Assembly: GCF_025244745.1 (NCBI RefSeq)
Contig: NZ_CP104213.1
Span: 737,501 to 801,500 of the forward strand
Direction: 5' to 3'
DNA: 64,000 nucleotides
Source of the DNA: Deinococcus rubellus
Lineage (GTDB): Bacteria; Deinococcota; Deinococci; Deinococcales; Deinococcaceae
The stretch's first letter is position 1, and every line of letters starts with the position of its first letter. The notes under the pieces are model-generated. The model searched no databases. It worked only from the letters and a program-made list of their open reading frames with translations, and was not told where the DNA came from. Below are positions 11,703 to 21,412 of the stretch, in pieces. A program made the translations under genes and the position numbers.

Positions 11703-11794
11703 GCGGAATTCTCCTTACGGCGGCAACCCGGCCATGATACTGGCTGAGGGTTTCGACTCGCCGCGACCAACCCAAAGTGATCAGCCCAATATGA

Positions 11795-12844
11795 TTAATC
11801 CAGCGGCTGCTTCACCCCGCCCTCCAGCACCGCGAACGTTCCAGCAAGCGGATCGAGCCGTGCCCGCGCCCCCAGTGGCAGGGTGAGCTGCGGACTGGTG
11901 TGGCCGAAATCCACGTTCGCCAGCACCGGCAGATCTTCGCGCCCCGCCTCCCGCAACACTTTTCTGACCCAACCGTAGAGGCCTTGCACCATCTCGGGCG
12001 GGTAGCTCCTGGGCCGGGCCAGCACCAGGCCCGCTGCTGTTTGCAGGATGCCCTGCGCGGCAAAGTTCCGCAGCCAGTATCCGACCTGGTGGGGCGGCGG
12101 TACATCTTCACTCGTTTCAAGAACCAGCACCGCGCCGCGCCACAGGTCTGGCTCCGGCCAGCCGGGTGAGCCGTTGAGCATGTCTAGCACTTCCAGGCAG
12201 CCGCCGATCAGGTGGCCCTCGGTGGGCTGCTGGCCTTGCAGCCAGGTCCAGCCTTCCGAGGGCGCAAAATCGCGCGGCGTCTCCTGAAGTTCGGGAAGCC
12301 ACTCGAGGCGCTGCTCGGTCCACGCTGGGGCGGCTTGAAAGGTGAACGGCTGGGCGGACATGACTGCCTGCCGCACGCCCCGCGCCACCTCGGGCCGGAT
12401 GCCGCCGTGCTCGGCCAAATCGGTCAGCAGGGCTGGGCCGTGAAAGGAACAGACGCCCGCGCGCAGAAACTGCATCAGCGTGACGGTGGCGTCGGAGAAG
12501 CCCAGGAAGACCTTGGGGTGACGGCGAATCAGTTCCAGATTCAGGTACGGCAGCAGCCGCACGCTGTCGTCGCCGCCGATGATGCTCAGGATTCCAGCGA
12601 TGTCGGGGTTTTCCAGCGCCCAGTGCAAATCGTCGGCGCGGGCCTGGGGATTCTGGGAGAGATATTCCTCGCCGCGCAGGGCGTTGGGGGCGGGTACGAT
12701 CTGCCAGCCGAACGCCGCCCCGATCTGCCGGATGCCCGCCTCGTAGCGGTGCATCACCTCAGTCACGAAGCCGCTCGACAGGCTCAGGGCCGCCACCGTA
12801 TCGCCAGGTTGGAGCGCGGGCGGGCGAATGAATGTAGGTGTCAT
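11795..12844 (-). CDS. LD-carboxypeptidase (peptidase S66, LdcA/MccF type)
   Basis: 349 aa serine peptidase of family S66, which removes the terminal D-alanine from murein tetrapeptides (LdcA) or inactivates microcin C-like compounds (MccF). The nucleophile elbow is GFSDATV, the Glu lies in VLETSED and the His in VDFGHTSPQ; LSIIGGDDS matches the MccF-like glycine loop. No signal peptide, so cytoplasmic, as for LdcA recycling. The IS630 element lies about 120 bases upstream of its start. Confidence 0.85.
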   Translation of the reverse strand: MTPTFIRPPALQPGDTVAALSLSSGFVTEVMHRYEAGIRQIGAAFGWQIVPAPNALRGEEYLSQNPQARADDLHWALENPDIAGILSIIGGDDSVRLLPYLNLELIRRHPKVFLGFSDATVTLMQFLRAGVCSFHGPALLTDLAEHGGIRPEVARGVRQAVMSAQPFTFQAAPAWTEQRLEWLPELQETPRDFAPSEGWTWLQGQQPTEGHLIGGCLEVLDMLNGSPGWPEPDLWRGAVLVLETSEDVPPPHQVGYWLRNFAAQGILQTAAGLVLARPRSYPPEMVQGLYGWVRKVLREAGREDLPVLANVDFGHTSPQLTLPLGARARLDPLAGTFAVLEGGVKQPLD

Positions 12845-12999
12845 CGTTGCCCCGCCTTAAGTCTTCCAGTGGTCATGAACCGCAGCGCGGGTGCAGAGAA
12901 GGGAGTGGTCATGGCTGAGCATAGCGGCGCGCACAGGCCGCCGAGCGGGCCAGATGGCCTATTGATCTCAGCTGAAGTTGGAGATAGTAGATTGGAGAG

Positions 13000-13488
13000 A
13001 TGACCGACCGTTGGCTACCCTCGCACCTGACCCGAACTCAACTCGAAGAACGTCGGCTGCACTTCCTCGAACTCCTCGAGACTCAAGCGCACAGTACCCA
13101 GGAACTCGCTGAGTTCTTGGGCGTCAAGGCGAGTACCATCAGCACGTGGAAACATCGCCTGCGGCACCAGGGTTCAGACGCGCTGCAGGCCACGGTGACC
13201 ACGGGAAGAGCGCCAGCGCTCTGCGGGGAACAGCGGGAGACACTCAAGCGTCTCCTGTGCGAAGGCGCGCAGGTCCACGGCTTTCCTGACGCCAGTTGGA
13301 GCACCTTGCGGGTCAGAGACGTCATTGGTCGTCACTTCGATATCTGGCATCACCGCGATCACGTCCGCAGAATCCTGCACCAGTTGGGCTTTTCCCGCCA
13401 GAAGCCAGACAAACGCGCCCTGGAACAGAACCCGGACGCTGTGGCGACCTGGATTCAGACCACCCTTCCCGAGATCAAAAAAAAGTAG
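13000..13488 (+). CDS. IS630 transposase OrfA (HTH part)
   Basis: 162 aa N-terminal half with helix-turn-helix regions (AEFLGVKASTISTWKHRLR; then a winged-helix segment with TLRVRDVIGRHFDIWHHRDHVRRILHQLGFS) used to bind the terminal repeats. It ends at a TAG immediately after an A8G run, so unless the ribosome slips it yields only the DNA-binding half, which could act as a transposition inhibitor (inference). Confidence 0.9.
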   Translation: MTDRWLPSHLTRTQLEERRLHFLELLETQAHSTQELAEFLGVKASTISTWKHRLRHQGSDALQATVTTGRAPALCGEQRETLKRLLCEGAQVHGFPDASWSTLRVRDVIGRHFDIWHHRDHVRRILHQLGFSRQKPDKRALEQNPDAVATWIQTTLPEIKKK

Positions 13489-14009
13489 CTGCCGGTGCGA
13501 CCCTGGTGTTCCTGGATGAAGTGGGCTTCAGTCTCAAAGGCACGGTGAAGCAGACCTGGGCGCTGCGCGGCCAGACCCCCGTGGTCCTCGGGAAAGCGAG
13601 CTGGGATAAGGTCTCAACCATCGGTGCGGTGACCACTGCTGGCCAGTTTTTCCAACAAACTCAGCACGGGGCCTTCAAAGGCCCCGATGTTATTTGCTTC
13701 CTCCAGCACATCTTGACCCACGTCCCAGGAGAGATCGTGGTGGTGCTGGACAACGCTGGCATCCATAAGTCGAAGGCCGTCACGGCCTTCGTCACAGGTG
13801 AATCTCGGTTGTCCCTGCAGTACCTCCCACCGTATGCTCCGGAACTCAATCCCATCGAGCTGGTGTGGGCGTACATGAAGCGGAACATCCTGGGGAACTT
13901 CTGTGCCCGCACCTTGCAGGAACTGAAGGCACGCCTCCGGGTTGGGTGGCAGCGCGTTCGGTATGTCCGACTCCCTGCTCGCCTCCTGCACAGCTATCTC
14001 CCATCTTGA
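13000..14009 (+). CDS. IS630 transposase OrfAB, made by -1 frameshift
   Basis: Full transposase of 336 aa if the ribosome shifts -1 on the heptamer A AAA AAG (13479-13485). The second frame has the DDE catalytic residues of the family: VFLDEVGFSLKGT, VVVLDNAGIHKSK and YLPPYAPELNPIELVWAYMK. All three acidic positions are intact and the frame runs to 14009 near the right repeat. Programmed slippage at A-rich heptamers is known for IS630 members; here it is inferred from the sequence. Confidence 0.82.
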
Positions 14010-14043
14010 ACTTCAGCCGGGATCAATAGGCCAATGCGCGGGC

Positions 14044-14071
14044 TTGAGCGCTGCGGGCGTTCTGCTATACT
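14044..14071 (+). promoter_or_regulatory. Promoter of the tRNA-Pro/tRNA-Gly unit
   Basis: TTGAGC (14044-14049), 16-base spacer, TATACT (14066-14071), about 20 bases before the tRNA-Pro. The IS630 right end lies 17 bases upstream of the -35 box, so the core promoter was spared. Confidence 0.7.
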
Positions 14072-14091
14072 TCTTTGTGCGCGCTGACTGA

Positions 14092-14168
<77 letters not shown>

Positions 14169-14184
14169 GCACGGCAGCGCGCGC

Positions 14185-14258
<74 letters not shown>

Positions 14259-14267
14259 CAGATTTAA

Positions 14268-14304
14268 AGAGCAGCGGCCTTGCAATGGGCCGCTGCTTTC
14301 TTGG
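14268..14304 (+). terminator. Terminator of the tRNA-Pro/Gly unit
   Basis: AGCAGCGGCC (14268-14277) pairs perfectly with GGCCGCTGCT (14288-14297), followed by a weak T-rich tract (TTCTTGG). Confidence 0.75.
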
Positions 14305-14320
14305 TTGTTCGTCTTCCGGC

Positions 14321-15450
14321 TCAGCTCGCGGCGGCCCCATTTGCCTGTGCAACCTGCGGCGCGGCGGGCTGGGCCGAGGCGAAGCTGGCCTGCATCAGCT
14401 TGATCTTGACCTCGTGGGGCCGGGTGGCGGCTTGCAGGGCATCCTCGCGGCTCAGCAGACCCGCACCGACCAGTTGCACCACGTGCTGATCAAAGGTCTG
14501 CATGCCGTGCAGCCCGCCTTCCTCGACGGCCTGCTTGATCTCTTCGAGCTTGTCTTCGTGCTTGATGCATTCCCGGATGGTGGCGGTGCCGAGCATCACT
14601 TCCATGCCCAGCACCCGCCCGCCGCCGACCCTGGGCAACAGGCGCTGGCTGACCACCCCGACCAGGCTCTCGGCCAGGCCCTGACGAATCTGGGCGCGCT
14701 CGTGCGGCGCGAAGAAGTCGATGATGCGAATCATCGTTCGCATGGCGTCCATGGTGTGCAGGGTGCTGAACACCAGGTGGCCGGTCTGCGCCGCCGAGAG
14801 GGCCGCCTCTACCGTTTCCTTGTCGTGCATCTCACCGATCAGGATCACGTCGGGGTCCTGGCGCATTGAGGCCCGCAGGCCCGCTGCGAACGACAGGGTA
14901 TCGCGGCCCAGTTCACGCTGCGAGACGGTGCCCTGCTTGTCATGGTGCAAAATCTCAATCGGGTCTTCCAATGTCAGCACGTTGACCGGCTGGTGGGCAT
15001 TGATGTGGTCGATCATCGAGGCCAGCGTGGTGGTCTTGCCGCTGCCGGTGGGGCCGGTCACCAGAATCAGGCCGCGCTCGTTGGCGACCAGCGACTCGAA
15101 GGTGGCCTGCGGCAAGCCGAGCTGCTCGAACGTTGGAATGGGTCGGTCTTCGATGACCCGCATGATCATGCTGATGGAGCCGCGCTGGTGGTAGGCGTTG
15201 ACCCGGAAACGGGCCAGGCCGGGAACGCTGTAGGCAAAGTCGGCGTCGCGCTGCTTGGCGAACTCGCTCCACTGCTCGGGGCGGTCCATCATCAGCCGGG
15301 TGAAGTGTTCGAGCTGCTCAGTACTGAGCTTCTCTGTGCCGAAACGCCGCAGATCGCCGCCGACCCGTCCGCCCGGCAGACTGCTTGCCCGCAGATGTCG
15401 CTGGCTCCGGCCTGAACGATGGTGCTGAGCAGGGTATGTAAGAGGTCCAC
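14321..15450 (-). pseudogene. pilT: PilT-like twitching motility ATPase, frameshifted
   Basis: Type IV pilus retraction ATPase. The main frame has LILVTGPTGSGKTTTLASMIDH (Walker A), LTLEDPIEILH, DPDVILIGEMHDKETVEAALSAAQTGHLVFSTLHT (Walker B and His box) and DFFAPHERAQIRQGLAESL (AIRNLIRE-like). The N-terminus lies in another frame: from GTG 15450 it reads VDLLHTLLSTIVQAGASDI, then breaks at about 15393 where SDIHLRAGS is expected; four bases appear missing. The Walker B GEMRD is GEMHD here. Either a decayed gene or a sequencing error. Confidence 0.75.
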
Positions 15451-15574
15451 TGCCCGAGCGTAGGCAAGCGGCTCTCACGCAAACCTGACGGAGCTGAAGT
15501 CTCAACGCGGCCTTTCAAACTGCCGGGCGAGGTGGTACATTCTTTCGGCAGGAATGCCGCCGCGCTCGGCCCCG

Positions 15575-15651
<77 letters not shown>

Positions 15652-15659
15652 CTCAGAAT

Positions 15660-15680
15660 CCCGTCTCAGACGGGGTTTTT
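15660..15680 (+). terminator. Terminator after tRNA-Arg
   Basis: CCCGTCT (15660-15666) and AGACGGG (15668-15674) form a tight hairpin followed by TTTTT, 8 bases after the tRNA. Confidence 0.8.
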
Positions 15681-15738
15681 CTTTTGGCTCGACTTTGGGC
15701 GTTCTGGGAGAGTGCAGCCGGGCGAGGTATAAAAGAGA

Positions 15739-16251
15739 ATGACTGACCTGGATCAGCTCAAGCTCCGCCCGCTGCGCCCGGGCGACGAGGAAGATGCCGT
15801 GCGCTGGGCTGCCGATGAAGGGTTCTGCCGCGCCGCCGACTGGACGCTGAATCTCGCGCCCGACAAGGTGCGCGAACACTGGCGCAAAACTGTCGCTGGA
15901 CTCGGCCTGGACTTTCTGCGGCTGGGCGTGGAACTTCATGATGCATTGGTGGGCCATGTTGATCTGGCGTGCCTCACCGCCCATTCCGGCGAGTTCGGCA
16001 TCGTCATCGAGCGTCCGCGCTGGCGACAGGGTGTTGGATTGGCGGCGGGAAGGTTGCTGCTCGCTCACGCTTTTGGAACCCTGGAGCTGGAAGAAGTCAC
16101 GGCCACCGTTCACACTCCGAATCTGCCCTCGCATGCGCTGATGCGGCGGCTGGGTTTCGCGGAGGAGGGTGAGGCCGAGCCGGAGCAGTATCAGGGCGAG
16201 GTGGTGGCGGTAACGCGCTACACGCTCAAACGGCAGGACTACTCACCGTGA
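15739..16251 (+). CDS. GNAT family N-acetyltransferase
   Basis: 170 aa RimJ/RimL-like GNAT protein. Begins LDQLKLRPLRPGDEEDAVRWAAD, with the acetyl-CoA pyrophosphate loop region as RWRQGVGLAAGRLLLAHAF and the C-terminal VHTPNLPSHALMRRLGFAEEGE typical of the family. TATAAA (15728-15733) lies 5 bases before the ATG, indicating leaderless expression. Substrate unknown. Confidence 0.85.
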   Translation: MTDLDQLKLRPLRPGDEEDAVRWAADEGFCRAADWTLNLAPDKVREHWRKTVAGLGLDFLRLGVELHDALVGHVDLACLTAHSGEFGIVIERPRWRQGVGLAAGRLLLAHAFGTLELEEVTATVHTPNLPSHALMRRLGFAEEGEAEPEQYQGEVVAVTRYTLKRQDYSP

Positions 16252-16417
16252 GACTGCAATACGTGCGTCCACAGGCGTAAGTCGCGCCTTTCTCATGAGT
16301 CAGTTCTCGGCCAAAGTTCAGCCACCCGGTCCCCTGTCAGGAAGCGCGGTCCTCCCCGAACGGCTAGCCGTCCATTCGGCGGAAGTCGTTCGGTCTCCCA
16401 AAGCGCACCATGGCTGC

Positions 16418-17524
16418 ATGACCAAGAATACTTTTTCCGATCTGTCCGAAGCCCTTTCCTCTTCCGTTTCTCGAAGCGCCCAGTCCATCGTGACTGTGCT
16501 CTCGGGCCGCGCCATCAGCGGCGTCGTCACCGCCGAGAATGAAATCCTGACGGTGGCCCACGTCCTGCCCGGCGACGAGGTGCGGGTCCGGACCCCCGAT
16601 GGCCGCGAACTGACGGCGCAGGTGGTGGGCCGTCAGCACGCCAGCGATCTGGCCCTGCTGCGCGTTTCCGACCTGAAGGTGCCGCCCGTGACTGCCAGCC
16701 AGGGCGCACAGGTCGGCGAACTGCTCAGTGTGGTGGCCCGCCCCGAGCGCGGGGTGCAGGCCGCGCTCGGCTTTCTCGGCGCGGCGCTGCCAGAGCGCGG
16801 CTTCATGCCCACCGGGGCCGCGCCGTTCCGGGGCGTGTCGGGCGGCGGCGTCTTCGATGCGCGCGGCGGCCTGATCGGCCTCGCCAATGCGGGCCTATCG
16901 CGCGGCGAGCTGATGGCCGTGCCTGCCGAGCGGGCGCTGAGGGTGGCGCGCCTGCTCTCCCGCGATGGCCGGGTGCCGCAGGGATATCTCGGCATCGGCA
17001 CCCAGCCGGTTCACTTTCCTGAACAAACCGAGCCGGAAGAAAGACAGCCGGAAGCTCAGCCTGAACAAGCGCCGCCGGAAGCGGGGCAGCCCACTGCCGG
17101 GGCCGGGCGCGGCGAACGCGGCTGGAACCGGGAGGGCCGGGGTGAACGGGGCCGGGGCGGTCCCTGGGGACGGGAAGGACCGGGCCGTGAGGGGCCTGGC
17201 CGCGAGGCCTGGGGACGCGGTGGCCGGGGCGGCTGGAATGAGCGCGGCTGGGGCGAACGTGGCTGGGGCGGGCGCGGCGGTTCGGGCGGAGGTCCGCGCC
17301 GGGGCAAGATCGGCCTGACGGTGGTGCAGGTGGAACACGCCAGCCCCGCCCAGGCTGCCGGAATCATGATCGGCGACGTGGTGCTGACGCTGGACGGCTC
17401 GCCGATTCACCACCCGGTGCAACTGCTCGACGCGGTGCGTGACCGGGCCGGGGAGACGCTGACTCTGGGCATCCTGCGCGGCGGCGCGCAGCAGGACGTG
17501 TCGGTGATGCTGGGAGAGCGGTAA
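16418..17524 (+). CDS. HtrA-like serine protease with RG-rich insert in its PDZ domain
   Basis: 368 aa trypsin-like protease. Catalytic triad: His48 (LTVAHVLP), Asp77 (HASDLALL), Ser141 (RGVSGGGVF). The PDZ domain starts QGYLGIGTQPV (about 188-198) but is interrupted by a roughly 95-residue block (204-297): first Pro/Glu/Gln-rich, then Arg/Gly/Trp-rich (repeats like GERGWGG and GREGPGRE), before resuming as GLTVVQVEHASPAQAAGI. No signal peptide or membrane helix, so probably cytoplasmic, unlike most HtrA proteins. ATG 16418 is preferred; an in-frame codon at 16295 would add 41 residues of no family character. Confidence 0.8.
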   Translation: MTKNTFSDLSEALSSSVSRSAQSIVTVLSGRAISGVVTAENEILTVAHVLPGDEVRVRTPDGRELTAQVVGRQHASDLALLRVSDLKVPPVTASQGAQVGELLSVVARPERGVQAALGFLGAALPERGFMPTGAAPFRGVSGGGVFDARGGLIGLANAGLSRGELMAVPAERALRVARLLSRDGRVPQGYLGIGTQPVHFPEQTEPEERQPEAQPEQAPPEAGQPTAGAGRGERGWNREGRGERGRGGPWGREGPGREGPGREAWGRGGRGGWNERGWGERGWGGRGGSGGGPRRGKIGLTVVQVEHASPAQAAGIMIGDVVLTLDGSPIHHPVQLLDAVRDRAGETLTLGILRGGAQQDVSVMLGER

Positions 17525-17563
17525 ACCGGCAGGGCCGAGTTCAAACATGCGAGGCTTGACGCT

Positions 17564-18190
17564 GTGCTGAGTGCCCTCTTCACCGACCTGCGCGTTTACA
17601 TTGGCGTGCGCTCTCCCGCTGCGGCGGCAGGGGTGCGCGCCTTTATGCTGGAAGCGGGTCTGACGCTGGCGGTGAGTGCCCACGAGGCCGACGTTCTGGT
17701 ACTGGACGACGCGGCCTTACACGATCTGGACGCCCTGAGCGACTTTCCCGGCGGCGTGGTGGCGCTCGGCGGGCCGGTATGGGCCAATGCGCTCTCCGAA
17801 CTCAACCTGTCCGGCTGGGCCGCCCTGCCGCCGGACGCCGGGCCAGTCGAACTGGTGGCGGGCGTGCTGGCGGCGGCGGCGGGCCTAGCGGCGGTGGGCG
17901 CGGCGCAGGCTGAACGCCTGAAGCCGTATCTCGACGACCTGGAGGCGCAGGACCCAGACTCCGACGAGACCCTGGCCGCTGTGCCCGGTGACCTTCATCT
18001 CACCCCCCGCGAACACGAGGTGCTCGATCTGCTGGCGGCGGGCCTGAGCAACAAGCGCGCTGCTAAGCAGCTTGGCGTCAGCGAACACACCGTCAAGTTT
18101 CACGCCCAGGCCATCTACTCCAAGCTGGGCGTCTCCAGCCGCGCCGCCGCCGTGACGCGCGGGGTGCAGTTGGGGTTGCTGAGCGTGTAA
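17564..18190 (+). CDS. LuxR/NarL-type transcriptional regulator
   Basis: 208 aa. The C-terminal 65 residues are a clear LuxR helix-turn-helix (LTPREHEVLDLLAAGLSNKRAAKQLGVSEHTVKFHAQAIYSKLGV). The N-terminal half resembles a receiver fold in length and hydrophobic pattern (VLVLDDAALHDLDAL) but lacks a clear phosphoacceptor neighbourhood, so it may be a pseudo-receiver. GTG start. It lies 39 bases after the HtrA-like gene and may be co-transcribed with it; no cognate histidine kinase is nearby. Confidence 0.8.
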   Translation: MLSALFTDLRVYIGVRSPAAAAGVRAFMLEAGLTLAVSAHEADVLVLDDAALHDLDALSDFPGGVVALGGPVWANALSELNLSGWAALPPDAGPVELVAGVLAAAAGLAAVGAAQAERLKPYLDDLEAQDPDSDETLAAVPGDLHLTPREHEVLDLLAAGLSNKRAAKQLGVSEHTVKFHAQAIYSKLGVSSRAAAVTRGVQLGLLSV

Positions 18191-18348
18191 GGGTGGCCAG
18201 CAAGTACATCGGGCGCGGGATGCAGCAAAAGCGCTGGGGCCAAGCGGCGCAGCTCTGTTCATAGCACCATTGACCCAGGGCTGTTCTCTCAAACCCGCCT
18301 TCATCATTTCAGACAGTCCCCCGGCGTACCCTGCGCTTTAATTTTGCC

Positions 18349-19092
18349 ATGACCGACTCTCAACCTGGCCTGTTCGGGAGCGGGGCCGATGCTGCTCAGG
18401 CTCCCGCGCCCGTGCCCGACTTGCCCGAGTCCTGGCGGCGGGCGCTGGCCGCTGAATTCACCCAGCCGTATTTTCAGACCCTGATGCAGTTCGTGGACGC
18501 CGAGCGCAGCGCCGGTCCGGTGTTTCCCGCGCCGGAAGACGTGTTCAACGCCCTGAAACTTACCCCGCTGGACGGGGTGAAGGTGCTGATCCTGGGACAG
18601 GACCCCTACCACGGGGCCGGGCAGGCGCAGGGGCTGGCCTTCAGCGTGCGGCCCGGCGTGCGGGTGCCGCCGAGTTTGCAAAATATCTACAAAGAGTTGC
18701 GTGACGACGTGGGCTTCTCGGTTCCCAGGCACGGTGATCTGCGGCCCTGGGCTGCCCAGGGCGTGCTGCTGCTCAATGCCGTGCTGACGGTGCGGCAGGC
18801 CGAGGCCAACAGCCACGCTGGGAAAGGCTGGGAGAAGTTCACCGACGCCGTGATCAACGCCGTGAACGCCAGATCGGAGCGTGTCGTGTTCGTGCTGTGG
18901 GGAGCCTACGCCCGTAAGAAGACCAAGCTGATCACGGGGCCGCAGCACGTCGTCATCGAGTCGGCGCACCCCAGCCCACTGAGCGTCACCAGATTCATGG
19001 GCACCCGGCCCTTCAGTCAGGTCAACGCGGCCCTCTCGGAAGCGGGGCGCAGCGTGGTTGACTGGCAACTGCCGATGCAGGCAGGCGAGTAG
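18349..19092 (+). CDS. ung: Uracil-DNA glycosylase
   Basis: Family 1 UDG, which excises uracil from DNA to start base-excision repair. 247 aa with motif A GQDPYHGAGQAQGLAFSV (catalytic Asp), the LLLNAVLTV segment and motif B HPSPLS. A TTTAAT box (18337-18342) six bases ahead of the ATG suggests a leaderless transcript. Followed after 3 bases by topoisomerase IB. Confidence 0.97.
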   Translation: MTDSQPGLFGSGADAAQAPAPVPDLPESWRRALAAEFTQPYFQTLMQFVDAERSAGPVFPAPEDVFNALKLTPLDGVKVLILGQDPYHGAGQAQGLAFSVRPGVRVPPSLQNIYKELRDDVGFSVPRHGDLRPWAAQGVLLLNAVLTVRQAEANSHAGKGWEKFTDAVINAVNARSERVVFVLWGAYARKKTKLITGPQHVVIESAHPSPLSVTRFMGTRPFSQVNAALSEAGRSVVDWQLPMQAGE

Positions 19093-19095
19093 ACC

Positions 19096-20192
<1,097 letters not shown>

Positions 20193-20196
<4 letters not shown>

Positions 20197-20705
20197 TGCA
20201 CCGTCCTGTTCCAGAGCCCACCGCGCCCGGCCAGGAATCGGTCTGGGCCTACCCGCGCCCGCCCAGACTGGAGCACACCGACAAGCGCCTCCAGATCTGG
20301 CTGGGCGGCGAACTGATCGCCGACACCGACTGGAGCCGCGCGCCCGCCTTCCGGGTGCTGGAAACCTCGCACCCGCCTGGTTACTATCTGCCGCCTGACG
20401 CCTTCAAAGCGGGCGTGCTCAGCCCGGCCAGCGGCAGCAGTATGTGCGAATTCAAGGGCGCGGCGACCTACTGGACCCTGACCGGCGGTACCCAGGCGGC
20501 GCGGGCGGCGGGCTGGAGTTACGAGCGCCCCACCCCGGCCTTCCGCGAGATGGCCGGGTGCGTGGCGGTCTACGCTGGAGCAATGGACGAGTGCCGGGTG
20601 GCCGGGGAAGTGGTCACGCCGCAGCCGGGCGAATTCTATGGCGGCTGGATCACGGCGGACATCAAGGGGCCGTTCAAGGGCGCGCCGGGCACGATGGGTT
20701 GGTGA
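20193..20705 (+). CDS. DUF427 domain protein
   Basis: 170 aa protein of the DUF427 family (beta-tent fold of unknown role). Matches: [50 protein letters not shown] and [17 protein letters not shown]. The ATG overlaps the topoisomerase stop (ATGA), so it is translationally coupled to a DNA-maintenance operon; whether that implies a DNA role is unknown. Confidence 0.85.
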
Positions 20706-20768
20706 CTGGGAATTGGCGACTGGGTGGTGACAGGTGCCGACTGACAGAGGCCTGTCAGCTTCTCAGGG

Positions 20769-20774
20769 TAAACT
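20769..20774 (+). promoter_or_regulatory. khpB -10 element
   Basis: TAAACT 7 bases before the ATG at 20782; it supports that start over the in-frame codon at 20734. Confidence 0.55.
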
Positions 20775-20781
20775 CAGGGAT

Positions 20782-21360
20782 ATGGACAAACCAAACCTCG
20801 ACGACTACCTCGCCAACCTGGGCATCAGCGAGGGAGACGACGCGCCGAACGTGGTCGAGGCGGCGCTGGGCAGCGCTGCGCCGCTCGCCGAACACCAGGA
20901 GCCACTAGAGGTCTTTGAGCAGTTCATGCGCGGCGTTGTCGAGCACCTGGGCGGCGACCTGACCCTCAGCGTACGAGACGCGGGCGAGGCGCTGGAAGCC
21001 GACATCGGCGGCGAGCGGGCCAGCAAGCTGGCGGGGCGCGACGGGCGCACCCTGGGCGCAATCGAGGTGCTGGCCTACGCGGTGCTGGCCAAGCACGCCG
21101 GGCGCAGCGACGTGCGGGTGCGGGTGGACGCCGGGGGCTTCAAGCGGCGGCAGGCCGACAACCTCGCCAAGCTGGCCGAGCGTTTGGCGGTGCAGGTCGC
21201 CAAGAGCGGCGAGCCGCACGAACTCCAGCCGATGCCGCCCGCCGAGCGCCGGGTCATTCACGTGGCGCTCAAGGACCATTCGCTGGTCACCACCGAGTCG
21301 GTGGGGGAGGGGCCTGGCCGCCACCTGGTGATCAGGCCGCGCACCGAAATGACCGAGTGA
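20782..21360 (+). CDS. khpB: KhpB/Jag RNA-binding protein (KH and R3H domains)
   Basis: 192 aa protein with a KH-like core ([37 protein letters not shown]; the GxxG-type loop is AGRDGRTL) and a C-terminal R3H domain ([37 protein letters not shown]). Jag/KhpB partners KhpA to bind RNA and affects cell elongation in Gram-positive bacteria. In many genomes it follows yidC; here it stands alone. The N-terminal Jag domain is short. Confidence 0.85.
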   Translation: MDKPNLDDYLANLGISEGDDAPNVVEAALGSAAPLAEHQEPLEVFEQFMRGVVEHLGGDLTLSVRDAGEALEADIGGERASKLAGRDGRTLGAIEVLAYAVLAKHAGRSDVRVRVDAGGFKRRQADNLAKLAERLAVQVAKSGEPHELQPMPPAERRVIHVALKDHSLVTTESVGEGPGRHLVIRPRTEMTE

Positions 21361-21412
21361 GCTTGCCGCCCGAACGGGTTCCCGGTGGTTCTTGGTCTTC
21401 GGTGGAGGCCGC

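Larger units (their letters stand above)
12962..14027 (+). mobile_element. IS630-family insertion sequence, complete
   Basis: A 1,066-bp element bounded by imperfect inverted repeats (left 12962-12979, TTGATCTCAGCTGAAGTT; right, inverted, 14010-14027, TTGATCCCGGCTGAAGTT) and flanked by TA dinucleotides (12960-12961 and 14028-14029), as expected of IS630/Tc1 transposition. Removing it restores the palindrome GGCCTAGGCC, so the target was a CTAG centre. It encodes a two-frame DDE transposase with a slippery site and appears intact. It landed between the LD-carboxypeptidase gene and the tRNA-Pro promoter. Confidence 0.9.
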
